Shown here piece by piece: positions 9,304 to 16,890 of a stretch of 64,000 nucleotides of DNA. The notes under the pieces were generated by a model. It searched no databases. It was not told where the DNA came from and saw only the letters and a list, made by a program, of their open reading frames with translations. Position 1 is the stretch's first letter; the number at the start of each line of letters is the position of its first letter. Source of the stretch: Caldimonas brevitalea. Lineage in GTDB: Bacteria > Pseudomonadota > Gammaproteobacteria > Burkholderiales > Burkholderiaceae_C. The DNA is taken from the NCBI RefSeq assembly GCF_001017435.1, contig NZ_CP011371.1, forward strand, positions 1,860,001 to 1,924,000. Direction: 5' to 3'. Position numbers and translations under genes: made by a program.

Positions 9304-9837
9304 CTACACGACCATTTGCAGCTCGATCTCCTCGTCAAACCAAGGTTCTGGCAGTCGAGCAAACACGCGATTCCCATCATCCGCCGAGACGGACCACAAA
9401 GTGGCTCCAGAAGAGAAGGCGAGCCGTATCCCGGTTGGAGCCCCTGACGCCCTGTAGCACAGCAGTGCGACCTCCTGCACCGTAGCATTCATTACCGCAG
9501 GGAAGTCGCTACCCGACGAGATATCAAATGCCTCCATGCGAGACAGCTGGTCATCAGAGGGCATAACATGACGCCATGCCGCGATACGTTCACTCAAACT
9601 ACCGTAGGGTTGCACCGTCGGTGCATCTTCCAGCTCGACGGCGGGCGTCTGTCCATCCGGACTGGTTCGTAGCGTTGCGGACATCTGCACACCGTCTGGG
9701 AGCATGAGAGACAGATTCAGCTGCGTGTCGGCCGACTCCAACCCCTCCGCAGAAGGCCATATCAATAGGCAGGCACCGCGCACCGTAGCGCCAACGATCT
9801 GTCTTAAGGCTGCCTGCAACTGTTGAGTCGTGTTCAT
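9304..9837 (-). CDS. Uncharacterised protein abutting the IS66 end
   Basis: The product is 177 residues from ATG 9837. It is soluble, acidic and without a signal peptide. It has a beta-rich C-terminal half with GIRLAFSSGATLWSV and ends PWFDEEIELQMVV. No family was recognised. The likely IS66 boundary lies only a few bases upstream of the ATG. The frame also runs on into the element, so the native promoter and ribosome binding site, and perhaps the first codons, may have been replaced. The IS66 genes are transcribed in the same direction and could supply transcription. Its place at the end of the Rhs tail suggests an immunity or toxin-associated role, which is speculative. Confidence 0.6.
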   Translation of the reverse strand: MNTTQQLQAALRQIVGATVRGACLLIWPSAEGLESADTQLNLSLMLPDGVQMSATLRTSPDGQTPAVELEDAPTVQPYGSLSERIAAWRHVMPSDDQLSRMEAFDISSGSDFPAVMNATVQEVALLCYRASGAPTGIRLAFSSGATLWSVSADDGNRVFARLPEPWFDEEIELQMVV

Positions 9838-9868
9838 TTCGGTGAGCGTCGCCGTTGACGCCTTGACA

Positions 9869-11416
9869 TCAGGCCGCTTGCAGTTCCTCGACGGCGCCGC
9901 GGTCCAGCAGGCTCGCGACGTTCCACGGCAGCAACTCCGCCACACGGTCTACGCGGTGCTCGCCGATGTGTTCCAGCACATGCGCGAGGTACGCCTGCGG
10001 ATCCAGCCCGTTCAGTTTGGCCGTTCCGATGAGACTATAAAGCGTTGCGGCGCGCTCACCGCCCGCGTCCGATCCGGCGAATAACCAGTTTTTCCTGCCT
10101 AGGGCCACGGCGCGGATTTCGCGCTCGGCCGCGTTGTTATCGATCTCCACCCGCCCGTCCTGCGCGTAGCGCACCAGCGCAGGCCAGCGACCCAGCGAGT
10201 AGCGAATCGCCCGGGCGAGTTCTGACTTCGATGAGGTGCCGGCCAGCACTCCGTCCAGCCATCCCCGCAGCGCCTGCAGCTTCGGCACGGCATGCTCCTG
10301 CCGCACGCGCCACCTTTCCTCGGGCGGGCGGCCACGAATGTGCCGCTCGACCTCATACAGCTCGCCGATGCGCCGCAATGCCTCGTGGGCCTGCGGCGAA
10401 TTCGTCGCCTGGTGTAGGTCGAAGAACTTGCGCCGCGCATGCGCCCAGCAGGCTGCCTCGACCACGCGGCCTTGCTCGTACAGCGCCTCGAAGCCCGCAT
10501 AGCCGTCGGCCTGCAGGACGCCGTTGAAGCGCTTCAGGTGTCCCTGTGGCCGCTCGCCCTTGCGGTCGGGCGAATACTGGAACCACACCGCCGGCGGCGC
10601 CTGGCTGCCCATCGGTCGCTCGTCCCGCACGTAGGCCCACAGCCGCCCGGTCTTCGTGCGTCCCTTGCCCGGCGCGAGCACGGCCACCGGGGTGTCGTCG
10701 GCGTGCAGCTTCTCGGCGCTGAGTACGTACTGCTGCAGCGCGTCCATCAACGGCTCCAGCAGGCGCGAGGCGCTGCCGACCCAGTCGGCCAACGTCGAGC
10801 GCTCCAGCTCCACGCCCTCGCGGGCGTAGATCTCGCTCTGACGGTACAGGGGGAGGTGGTCAGCGAACTTGCTGACCAGCACGTGTGCCAGCAGGTTCAC
10901 GCCGGCCAGGCCGCGAGCGATCGGGCGACTCGGTGCCGGCATCTGGACCAGGGTCTGGCACCGCGGGCAGGAGTACTTCGGCCGCACATGCCGCACGACC
11001 TTGAAGCGCTGCGGCACCAGCTCCAGCACCTCGGCCACGTCCTCGCCGACGTAGCGCAGCTCTACGCCGCACTCGCTGCAGCTGCAGCCCGGCTCGTGGC
11101 GGACCGTCTCGCGCGGCAGGTGCGGCGGCAGTGACTTGCGTGCAGGGGGATGGTGTGCGGGTGCCGACGGCGCCCTGTTCTGCGCCTCGCCGTCCGGCAG
11201 CGCGCTGCAGCGGGTCTCGAGATCTTCGACCAGCAGCTCCAGCTGCTCGATGTGCTCCAGCCGCTCCGAGCTGGCGCCGAACTTGTCGCGCCTGAGCCGG
11301 GCGATCTCCAGCTTGAGCTTCTCCACCAGCAAGCGCTCCAGCAGCAGCTCGCGCTCGCGTTGTGCGAGGCGATCCTTGAGCGCTTCGTAGTCTTCGACGG
11401 AGATCGCGGCCACCAC
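9869..11416 (-). CDS. tnpC: IS66 family transposase TnpC
   Basis: The product is 515 residues, normal length for an IS66 transposase. It has an N-terminal leucine-rich coiled coil (about 15-75, EALKDRLAQRERELLLERLL) and the RRDKFGASSER element. A CxxC zinc-finger part follows around 115-165 (CSECG, CPRCQT), then the DDE catalytic core with the LHADDTPV Asp, the LQADGYAGF Asp and the C-terminal NNAAEREIR Glu region. A short C-terminal domain ends the protein. The start is a GTG 53 bases after tnpB. The frame is intact, so the protein could still act on IS66 ends even though tnpA is broken. Confidence 0.95.
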   Translation of the reverse strand: MVAAISVEDYEALKDRLAQRERELLLERLLVEKLKLEIARLRRDKFGASSERLEHIEQLELLVEDLETRCSALPDGEAQNRAPSAPAHHPPARKSLPPHLPRETVRHEPGCSCSECGVELRYVGEDVAEVLELVPQRFKVVRHVRPKYSCPRCQTLVQMPAPSRPIARGLAGVNLLAHVLVSKFADHLPLYRQSEIYAREGVELERSTLADWVGSASRLLEPLMDALQQYVLSAEKLHADDTPVAVLAPGKGRTKTGRLWAYVRDERPMGSQAPPAVWFQYSPDRKGERPQGHLKRFNGVLQADGYAGFEALYEQGRVVEAACWAHARRKFFDLHQATNSPQAHEALRRIGELYEVERHIRGRPPEERWRVRQEHAVPKLQALRGWLDGVLAGTSSKSELARAIRYSLGRWPALVRYAQDGRVEIDNNAAEREIRAVALGRKNWLFAGSDAGGERAATLYSLIGTAKLNGLDPQAYLAHVLEHIGEHRVDRVAELLPWNVASLLDRGAVEELQAA

Positions 11417-11469
11417 CGTACTGTGCCAACGGCGAACTGCCCCCGCAACCCGATTGACTGTCGGTTACG

Positions 11470-11817
11470 TCACACCACCATCTCGGGCTGCCACGTCCGT
11501 GCGGGCATCCGCCAGTCGATGCCCTCCAGCAGCATCGACAGCTGTGCTGGCGTGAGCGACACAGCACCCGAGGTGGCCTGCGGCCAGACGAAGCGGCCGC
11601 GCTCCAGGCGTTTGCTCAACAGCAGCAGGCCCTGGCCGTCGAACCACAGCACCTTGATCATGTCGCCGCGCTTGCCGCGGAAGACGAACACGTGGCCGGA
11701 GTACGGGTTGTCGGTCAACGCGGTCTGCACCAGGGCGGCCAAGCCGTCGAAGCCCTTGCGCATGTCGGTGTGGCCGGAGGCGATCCACACGCGCGTATTG
11801 GGCGGCAGGTCGAGCAT
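11470..11817 (-). CDS. tnpB: IS66 accessory protein TnpB (IS66 Orf2)
   Basis: This 115-residue protein is the classic IS66 Orf2 family: the TDMRKGFDGLAALVQ segment, then VFVFRGKRGDMIKVLWFDGQG and LERGRFVWP. It is needed for transposition of IS66 elements together with TnpA and TnpC; its biochemical role is not settled. Its ATG overlaps the tnpA stop codon by one base (TGATG), so translation was coupled in the undisturbed element. It is intact. Confidence 0.95.
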   Translation of the reverse strand: MLDLPPNTRVWIASGHTDMRKGFDGLAALVQTALTDNPYSGHVFVFRGKRGDMIKVLWFDGQGLLLLSKRLERGRFVWPQATSGAVSLTPAQLSMLLEGIDWRMPARTWQPEMVV

Positions 11818-11884
11818 CAGCGGCGGGCCTCGCTCACTGCACGCAATACCTCGCGCAGCGTGTCGGCGTCGACCTGGGGCGGCA
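11817..11884 (-). pseudogene. tnpA: 3' end of IS66 tnpA, severed by IS21
   Basis: This is the last 20-odd codons of tnpA (PQVDADTLREVLRAV...EARR, stop). Deleting the IS21 element and one copy of the 5-bp repeat joins it in frame to the 5' part ending DARIIVP at 14206. That shows one gene cut by one insertion. Confidence 0.88.
11880..11884. repeat. IS21 target-site duplication, left copy (CGGCA)
   Basis: CGGCA directly abuts the left IS21 end and recurs at 14206-14210 next to the right end. IS21-family elements usually make 4-8 bp duplications. Confidence 0.88.
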
Positions 11885-11937
11885 TGTCAAGGGCATTTCA
11901 ACTTTCCCCAGCCGCGGCAACCTAAATTTCCCCACCC
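11885..11937. repeat. Left terminal inverted repeat of IS21 element
   Basis: Starts TGTCAAGGGCATTTCAACTT and ends CCCCACCC. It pairs with 14153-14205 and includes the last codons of istB, whose TAG stop lies inside the repeat. Confidence 0.88.
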
Positions 11938-12779
11938 GGTTGTGAACCCTCGTTGTCTTGGGTCCTGATCAGTCCGGCCTTCAGCTTGTCCTTGAGTCGG
12001 TAGGAGTTGCCTCGGATGTTCAGCGTGACGGCGTGGTGCAGGAGCCGGTCAAGGATGGCCGTGGCGATGATCCGGTCACCGAAGACGTCACCCCACGCCG
12101 AGAAGCTCTGGTTGCTGGTCAGGATCATGGGCCCCCGCTCGTAACGGCGGCTGATCAGCTGGAAGAACAGGTTTGCACCCAGCCGGTCAATGGGCAGGTA
12201 GCCGATCTCATCGATGATCAGCAACCGAGGCGTGGCGTAGACCTTGAGCTTCTCCTCAAGGCGGCCTTCGGCATGCGCCTTGGTCAGCACGGAGATCAAG
12301 TTGGCCGCCGTCGTGAACAGCACCCTGTAGCCGTTGGCGATGGCCTTGAGCCCAAGTGAGACCGCCAGATGCGTCTTGCCCACGCCCGGTGGGCCGAGCA
12401 CGATGACGTTGTCGCCGTGCTCGATGAAGTGGCAACTTGCCAGGGTATGGACCTGCTTGCGGTCGATCGAGGGCTGGTAGTCGAACTCGAAGGTCTCGAG
12501 CGGTTTGACGAAGGGCAGTCGGGCCATCGCCGTGCGCATGGCGATGTTCTTGCTCGTCTTGGCCGCAACCTCCTCGCCGAGCACCTGCTCGAGGAACTCG
12601 GCATACGGCAGTTCCTGGGCCGCAGCGTGCTGCAGCAGTGCCTCCAGCCGCTCGCCGCTTTTGAGCAGTCGCAGCTTGCGCAGGTGCTCACCAAGCCGCT
12701 CCAGCTGCGCGGGGGTTGTCATCGCTGACGGCGGCATCATCGCCTCAGCGATCTTGGGGGTACGGGTGGTCGTGCTCAT
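11922..12779 (-). CDS. istB: IS21 transposition helper ATPase IstB
   Basis: This 285-residue AAA+ ATPase loads and directs the IstA transposase to target DNA. The Walker A motif is GPPGVGKTH and Walker B is RLLIIDEIGYLP, preceded by an N-terminal helical domain. SNQSF and GDRIIATAILDRLLHH follow, typical of DnaA/IstB proteins. ATG 12779 overlaps the istA TGA by one base, with a GTG one codon earlier. Length and motifs are complete, so the helper is probably functional. Confidence 0.95.
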   Translation of the reverse strand: MSTTTRTPKIAEAMMPPSAMTTPAQLERLGEHLRKLRLLKSGERLEALLQHAAAQELPYAEFLEQVLGEEVAAKTSKNIAMRTAMARLPFVKPLETFEFDYQPSIDRKQVHTLASCHFIEHGDNVIVLGPPGVGKTHLAVSLGLKAIANGYRVLFTTAANLISVLTKAHAEGRLEEKLKVYATPRLLIIDEIGYLPIDRLGANLFFQLISRRYERGPMILTSNQSFSAWGDVFGDRIIATAILDRLLHHAVTLNIRGNSYRLKDKLKAGLIRTQDNEGSQPGGEI

Positions 12780-14128
12780 CACGCAGCCTCCCGAACGGCG
12801 TGCAGCAACTGGTCGTAGACCCCGAGGTCTCGGACCTCGACGTCGCGCTCGCTCTGGGATGGCGCAGTGGGCCGCTCGCCTATCGAGCCGAATCGCTGAC
12901 GCTGGTTACGGGGTACCGCTCCAGGCCCGTGTTCGGGCAGGACGCTCAGCTGCGCACGCCCGCTCAGCACCGCGTGCTCGGCCACGACCTTGCCCTTGTG
13001 CCGGATGATCCAGCTGCCGCCCTCGCGGGCGACCTGCACCGTCTTGCCAATCAGTCGGAACGGCACCGAGTAGCGGTTCGCGTCGATCGCCACGAGCCAG
13101 TCCTCGGCGACCACCCGCTCCCGCACCATGGCTTGCAGGAAGCTGCGATGGCCGGCCGCCGGCATCAGCGCCTTGGCCTCCTCGGCGAAGCGCTCCATCG
13201 GCCGCTGATGCGTCGTGCCGTGCACGCGCACATCCGCGACCTCGGCCTGCCAGGCAGCCAGCTGGGCATTGAAGTCCTCCAGGTCCCGGAACTGGCGGCC
13301 CGGCACGAAGTTGCCCTTGATGTACTTCACGCCGGACTCGACCTTGCCCTTGGTCTTGGCCCGGTACGGCCGGCACAGCCGGATCGTGAAGCCCCAGTGC
13401 CCGGCAAATGATTGGAACGTCGCGTTCAGCTTCGCCCGTCGCACACCGGCGTCGTCCTCGGTCGTGCCGATCGTCACCGTGCGCATCCGGTCGTACAGCA
13501 GCGACTGACAGACGCCACCGAAGTGATCGAAGGCCCGCTCGTGCGCCGACAGCAGGCTGTCCATCCGCTCGCTGAGGTAGCCCTCGGCGTAGGCCCGGCG
13601 GCTGTAGCCCAGCGTCATCACGAACACGTGCACCCGGGTCGCCTCGCCGCCCAGCCACACCTTGACCTGGCCCCAGTCCACTTGCGCCTGTTCACCTGGT
13701 GCCGTCTCGAAGCGCATCTGCGTGATCGCCGCCACCGACGCACTCGAGCGCAGCGGACGCACCGCCACCTTGACCACCTCGTAGCAGCCCGTGAAGCCCC
13801 GCTGCGCACGCAGCTCCTGGAACAGCACCCGCGCCGAGAATCCCACCTGCGGCGCCCGCCGGTTCAGCCACTCAATGTGCTCGTCCAGCAGTGTCGGGCG
13901 CCTCACCTCCCGGCTGTACGGCTTCCACTCATCACGTGCCAGGCAGCCTCTGACCGTCTTGCGGTCCAGCCCCAGCTCCCGCGCGATCGCCGAGATGCTC
14001 TGACCGGCGGCGCGGCGCTCGCGAATCGCTTCCCACTGCTCTTGCCCAACCACCGCCACCTCCATGCTCCGTCTCCAGACGGGCACGGTACCGGCCTCTG
14101 CAGCCATCCTTTGAACTTCCTCTTCCAT
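12779..14128 (-). CDS. istA: IS21 transposase IstA
   Basis: This is a 449-residue DDE transposase. ATG 14128 is preferred because AAGGAG sits 6-8 bases upstream; the longer frame from 14176 would begin inside the terminal repeat. An N-terminal helix-turn-helix (GQSISAIARELGLDRKTVR) binds the ends. The rve-type core has QVDWGQ (first Asp), the LLYDRM region (second Asp) and the K-x-K-VESGVKY segment containing the catalytic Glu. A C-terminal beta domain follows. The gene appears intact and is followed directly by istB. Confidence 0.95.
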   Translation of the reverse strand: MEEEVQRMAAEAGTVPVWRRSMEVAVVGQEQWEAIRERRAAGQSISAIARELGLDRKTVRGCLARDEWKPYSREVRRPTLLDEHIEWLNRRAPQVGFSARVLFQELRAQRGFTGCYEVVKVAVRPLRSSASVAAITQMRFETAPGEQAQVDWGQVKVWLGGEATRVHVFVMTLGYSRRAYAEGYLSERMDSLLSAHERAFDHFGGVCQSLLYDRMRTVTIGTTEDDAGVRRAKLNATFQSFAGHWGFTIRLCRPYRAKTKGKVESGVKYIKGNFVPGRQFRDLEDFNAQLAAWQAEVADVRVHGTTHQRPMERFAEEAKALMPAAGHRSFLQAMVRERVVAEDWLVAIDANRYSVPFRLIGKTVQVAREGGSWIIRHKGKVVAEHAVLSGRAQLSVLPEHGPGAVPRNQRQRFGSIGERPTAPSQSERDVEVRDLGVYDQLLHAVREAA

Positions 14129-14152
14129 CTCTCGCTCCTTCGCGATTTCGAT

Positions 14153-14205
14153 GGGTGGGGAAAATTTAGATGCCATGACTGGGGATTATTGGAGTGCCAC
14201 TGACA
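14153..14205. repeat. Right terminal inverted repeat of IS21 element
   Basis: Read on the minus strand it starts TGTCAGTGGCACTCCAATAA and ends CCCCACCC, matching the left repeat. It lies immediately upstream of istA and probably contains its promoter. Confidence 0.88.
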
Positions 14206-14210
14206 CGGCA
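14206..14210. repeat. IS21 target-site duplication, right copy (CGGCA)
   Basis: Second copy of the CGGCA found at 11880-11884. Removing one copy with the element restores the tnpA reading frame. Confidence 0.88.
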
Positions 14211-14526
14211 CAATGATCCGGGCGTCGTGGATCACGATCTCGATGGGAGCAGGCGCGGCTACCTGCTTCGCAGGAGGCGCGCGGTCGCAGAGGTTCACCG
14301 GCAGCAGCGCCGGAGGCAAGGCAACACGGCCCTGCGGCCGCTCCTTGCACCAGCGCCGCGCCAGGTTCGCGTTGACCCCGTACCTCAGCGCGACGCCCGA
14401 GAGAGAAGCGCCCGGTTCGCGGCAAGCGTCGACCACCGTCTGCTTGAAGTCCTCAGCATGCGAGCGTCGCTTACGAGGCGAGCGGGCCGCACTCTTGCCA
14501 CTCTTGTTAGCGTCCACTATGTCCAT
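14206..14526 (-). pseudogene. tnpA: 5' part of IS66 tnpA, severed by IS21
   Basis: These are the first 107 codons of IS66 Orf1 from ATG 14526. A helix-turn-helix region (HAEDFKQTVVDACREPGASL, then VALRYGVNANLARRWCKER) is followed by the conserved IEIVIHDARIIVP strand. The rest of the gene is at 11817-11884. A stop occurs inside IS21 sequence if translation reads through, so this TnpA is inactivated. Confidence 0.9.
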
Positions 14527-14624
14527 AGCGGGAACTATCCAAGGTCCGCGAAACAGGATCAATGCGCCCAGACCGGACGGCTACGGCGGAAAGGGGCTGG
14601 CGGGGGCTGCAGCGGGCCTGGCAA

Positions 14625-14651
14625 AGGGTTCGATTCCCTTCACCCGCTCCA
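14625..14651 (+). other. 3' fragment of tRNA-Gly(TCC-type): probable att site
   Basis: The sequence AGGGTTCGATTCCCTTCACC plus CGCTCCA is the T-arm, 3' acceptor strand and CCA end of a tRNA-Gly like the TCC isoacceptor. The D-arm, anticodon arm and 5' acceptor strand are absent upstream. A terminator follows directly, as for a native tRNA gene. Integrases that target tRNA genes leave exactly this partial copy at the far end of the element. The intact tRNA and probably the integrase should lie to the left of the window. Confidence 0.75.
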
Positions 14652-14654
14652 CTC

Positions 14655-14681
14655 AACCCGTTGAATTCCAACGGGTTTTTT
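14655..14681 (+). terminator. Rho-independent terminator after the tRNA-Gly fragment
   Basis: A perfect 9-bp stem (AACCCGTTG / CAACGGGTT) with a 5-base loop is followed by a T run. It is probably the original terminator of the chromosomal tRNA-Gly gene. Confidence 0.85.
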
Positions 14682-15138
14682 GTTTGGGCGCATGCAGGGC
14701 TTCCATTCTCGGCACTGCTCTTCGCCGGTGTTCGGTGAACAGTCCAAGAACACCGATCCGTCAGCACCTCCTTTCCACTGAGCCCGTGCCTTGGCACTCG
14801 ATCACCGTCCATGCGCGAACGATGAGGTCAATGAGGCGCGGCTTGTGTGTCTTGATGCGATCAGGACCCACACCGAAGTTGTCGAGCGAATTGCTCGCCA
14901 CCACGCCCTCACCGTCGCGAAACGCGGAATTCAATCAATTTGAGTAGGCGGAGCGCCCGGAATATTACGGGGCTGACACTGACCTGCAAATTGCTACAGG
15001 CTGAGAACATCTCCCCCCGATCGTGGTGGCGCGACCTACACGCGGTTACCTCGTCGTTTGCTACATTCCTGCTCGGGTAAATGCTGTCTCGCAGAGAGGA
15101 GGCAGTATTGGGTCGAGCAAACAGGGAGGGAGCGCTAA
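14682..15138. other. Gene-poor stretch between att site and effector gene
   Basis: About 460 bases without a supportable gene. Short open frames occur but have no ribosome binding site or recognisable protein. The last part contains the purine-rich leader (CAGGGAGGGAG) of the next gene. Confidence 0.5.
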
Positions 15139-15501
15139 ATGGTCTGGCAATACGAAGTAACCAGCAAAAAGCTGTATCACAACAACGCTCTTGTTTTTAG
15201 CGGTGGGTATGCAGGGCGCGGCGAACATAAAAATAGACCAACCTCTGAGCACATTGAAAACTGGGGGCCTATTCCTCGGGGAAAGTGGCGGATTGGTGGC
15301 TATACCAACAACAAGGGACCGCTCACGATTACGCTGACACCTGGGCCAGGGACGCACACCTACGGCAGAACGGCCTTCCGAATTCATGGGGAAAGCGTAA
15401 GCGACCCCGGGAACGCCTCTCAAGGTTGCATCATTGTTGGCTACAACGCCCGTTTGGCGATGGTGAACTCTGGCGACAGAGATCTTGAGGTGGTTTGGTG
15501 A
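15139..15501 (+). CDS. DUF2778/Tlde1-like peptidoglycan L,D-transpeptidase-type effector
   Basis: This 120-residue protein has the Tlde1/DUF2778 layout. A beta-rich start (WQYEVTSKKLYHNNALVFSG) is followed by the WGPIPRGKWRI element. The catalytic pair then comes as FRIHGES with the His and ASQGCIIV with the Cys. Tlde1 proteins are T6SS effectors that cut or exchange peptidoglycan tetrapeptides in the target periplasm. There is no export signal of its own, consistent with contact-dependent delivery. A strong GGGAGGGAG leader precedes the ATG. The next gene starts within its stop codon and encodes an exported protein, the expected immunity partner. No VgrG or PAAR gene is adjacent, so this is an orphan module. 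Confidence 0.8.
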   Translation: MVWQYEVTSKKLYHNNALVFSGGYAGRGEHKNRPTSEHIENWGPIPRGKWRIGGYTNNKGPLTITLTPGPGTHTYGRTAFRIHGESVSDPGNASQGCIIVGYNARLAMVNSGDRDLEVVW

Positions 15502-15953
15502 TGAACATATCAGCAGCGGTTCTGTCCCTCGTTTTAACGGGCTGTTTTGGGCTGGTGCAAGGTGCGTCTGCGAAGCCGTCGGAGAAAGTGCCGCCTTGCT
15601 ACGGACCCAAGAGGTGGGCGACGCAGGTGGCGCTCGACCACATGGTCGATGCGGGACTCATTCGCGACTCTGCGTCCATCTATCGCGGTGACACTCCCTA
15701 CTTCTTGAAGACTGAGCTTCTCGATTCGCAAAAGGTGGGCGTATTTTCGGGCTTGGAATTTCCGACTTCAGAGGTCTATCGGCAGATCGAGAAATTCACA
15801 GTAAAAACAAAGGAAGGGCAATCGTACGAGGTGTTGACTGTCACTGAGGTGTCTTTTGTCGAGTGCTCGATGGCGCATTTGGCAACCGTCCTGCTCGCGC
15901 CGGAGTTTCGCGTGCTGAAAACGGGAACATCGATTCTGAAAGAGAAAAAGTAG
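15501..15953 (+). CDS. Exported lipoprotein, putative immunity to the Tlde1-like effector
   Basis: The product is 150 residues from ATG 15501, which overlaps the preceding TGA (TGATG). The N-terminus (MNISAAVLSLVLTGCFG) has a hydrophobic core and a lipobox-like LTGC, with an alternative signal peptidase site after GASA. The mature part has no recognised family. An exported partner co-translated with a peptidoglycan-targeting effector matches how T6SS immunity proteins protect the periplasm. Whether it is truly lipidated is uncertain. Base composition is lower than in neighbouring genes. Confidence 0.65.
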   Translation: MNISAAVLSLVLTGCFGLVQGASAKPSEKVPPCYGPKRWATQVALDHMVDAGLIRDSASIYRGDTPYFLKTELLDSQKVGVFSGLEFPTSEVYRQIEKFTVKTKEGQSYEVLTVTEVSFVECSMAHLATVLLAPEFRVLKTGTSILKEKK

Positions 15954-16016
15954 GCGCCGCCAAGGCTGGGTGGCGAGCGCCGCCCAGACGCCCCATCGCT
16001 CTTGCTGCCGCCCGGT

Positions 16017-16334
16017 TTATCCGACGCTCCTCGTCGAGGCGCAGCCACACACGGACCCACCCGGGCTGTTGCTCGTGCCCGTCGTGACAGAGCCGCAACC
16101 GAGACGCTCTTGATCGGCCGGCTCGGCCTTGCAAGCGCGCCGGCGGCGGAGCAGATACCAACCGCTGGCCAGGGCGACCGTCAACACCGCCGCACCCACC
16201 GCCAGCGGCCAGCCGGCCCACAGGCCGAGCCCACCCGACATCGCCAGCCCGCCGAGCAGCGGCAGTGCCAAGGGGATTGCACAGCAGGCCGCGCAGGCGG
16301 CTCCCAGGCCCAACAGGGTCATCAAAGGTCTCAT
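16017..16334 (-). CDS. MerT/MerF-like small metal transport membrane protein
   Basis: This 105-residue protein has two transmembrane segments (about 5-30 and 42-60). The first carries the paired-cysteine element CAACC, as in MerT/MerF mercuric-ion transporters. A basic RRRR stop-transfer follows, and the C-terminal tail ends with CGSV and CGC cysteines. It is divergent from a MerR-family gene, and the promoter between them has the long spacer typical of MerR control. The substrate is probably a thiophilic metal ion, but no merA or merP is nearby, so mercury specificity is not established. Confidence 0.65.
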   Translation of the reverse strand: MRPLMTLLGLGAACAACCAIPLALPLLGGLAMSGGLGLWAGWPLAVGAAVLTVALASGWYLLRRRRACKAEPADQERLGCGSVTTGTSNSPGGSVCGCASTRSVG

Positions 16335-16383
16335 CGTGTCTCGTCCTACGAAGTTGAGAAGCGGGCCATCACCCGTACACTCG

Positions 16384-16414
16384 ACTGTGAAACCTCAAGT
16401 GGCTTGAGATACAA
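16384..16414 (-). promoter_or_regulatory. MerR-type promoter with 19-bp spacer and dyad operator
   Basis: On the minus strand, TTGTAT (16414-16409) and CACAGT (16389-16384) are separated by 19 bases. The spacer contains the dyad CTCAAG-TGG-CTTGAG (16394-16408, plus-strand reading). An over-long spacer with a central dyad is the hallmark of promoters that MerR proteins untwist. It would drive the transporter gene starting at 16334; the divergent regulator may be repressed through the same site. Confidence 0.75.
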
Positions 16415-16425
16415 GGGGGCAGGCG

Positions 16426-16890
16426 ATGAGAACCGTAAACACCGACGGGCGGGTGACGATCGGCGTGCTGGCGGAGCGCACCGGCGTGAACATACCGACC
16501 ATCCGCTATTACGAGGAAATCGGCTTGATTCCACCGGCCCAGCGACGGCCGAGCGGGCATCGTGTGTACGGGGCGGCTGCGCAGGAGTTGCTGACCTTCA
16601 TCCGGAGCTGCCGCGACTTCGGCTTTTCGATCGAACAGGTGCGCGCGCTGGTGTCGTTGAGCCACGACGCCGACCGGGACTGCGTGGAAGCACGCGACAT
16701 CGCGCAACGCCACCTGGACCAGGTGCGCCACAAGCTGACCGAACTGCGGGCGCTGGAGCGCAGCCTGGTCCGCTTCGTGACGTCCTGCACCTCTGCCTGC
16801 GCCGGAGGTCCGGCGCCCAAGTGCACGATCCTCAAGGACCTGGGGCGGGCGGCAGCGGCGACGGCGGCACCGCCTTCGTGCTGTGCATAG
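16426..16890 (+). CDS. MerR-family metal-responsive regulator
   Basis: The product is 154 residues. The winged-helix DNA-binding domain is at 10-80 (TIGVLAERTGVNIPTIRYYEE, then RPSGHRVYG), followed by the long dimerisation helix. The C-terminal cysteine cluster is CTSACAGGPAPKC, with CC near the end. Cysteine patterns of this kind coordinate soft metals or redox ligands in MerR relatives. It is divergent from the MerT-like gene with a MerR-type promoter between them. The dyad also resembles SoxR boxes, but the SoxR cysteine spacing is not present. The inducer is unknown. Confidence 0.88.
   Translation: MRTVNTDGRVTIGVLAERTGVNIPTIRYYEEIGLIPPAQRRPSGHRVYGAAAQELLTFIRSCRDFGFSIEQVRALVSLSHDADRDCVEARDIAQRHLDQVRHKLTELRALERSLVRFVTSCTSACAGGPAPKCTILKDLGRAAAATAAPPSCCA

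Larger units (their letters stand above)
11885..14205 (-). mobile_element. Complete IS21-family insertion sequence (2321 bp)
   Basis: Both ends begin TGTCA and match imperfectly over about 53 bases (11885-11937 and 14153-14205). The arms share TGTCAxxGGCA, CCCCAG and CTAAATTT(T)CCCCACCC. A CGGCA duplication flanks the element. It carries istA and istB intact on the minus strand with overlapping stop and start codons. It lies inside IS66 tnpA, so it arrived after the IS66 element. Confidence 0.95.
9842..14584 (-). mobile_element. IS66-family element, interrupted by IS21
   Basis: The three IS66 genes (tnpA, tnpB, tnpC) lie in order on the minus strand. tnpA is split by an IS21-family element. 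Approximate ends are proposed from sequences starting GTGAGCGTC at 9842 and, on the other strand, GTAGCCGTCC at 14584. Both resemble the GT-xxx-CGTC form of IS66 ends, but the inverted repeat match is weak and no 8-bp target duplication was found. The outer limits are therefore uncertain by some tens of bases. Confidence 0.75.

Noticed and set aside
9842..14584. 8-bp target duplication for the IS66 element
   Set aside because: Bases flanking the proposed ends do not match, so the exact ends remain open.
14682..14947. Open frame running from IS66 past the tRNA fragment
   Set aside because: It crosses the att scar and terminator; no coherent protein.
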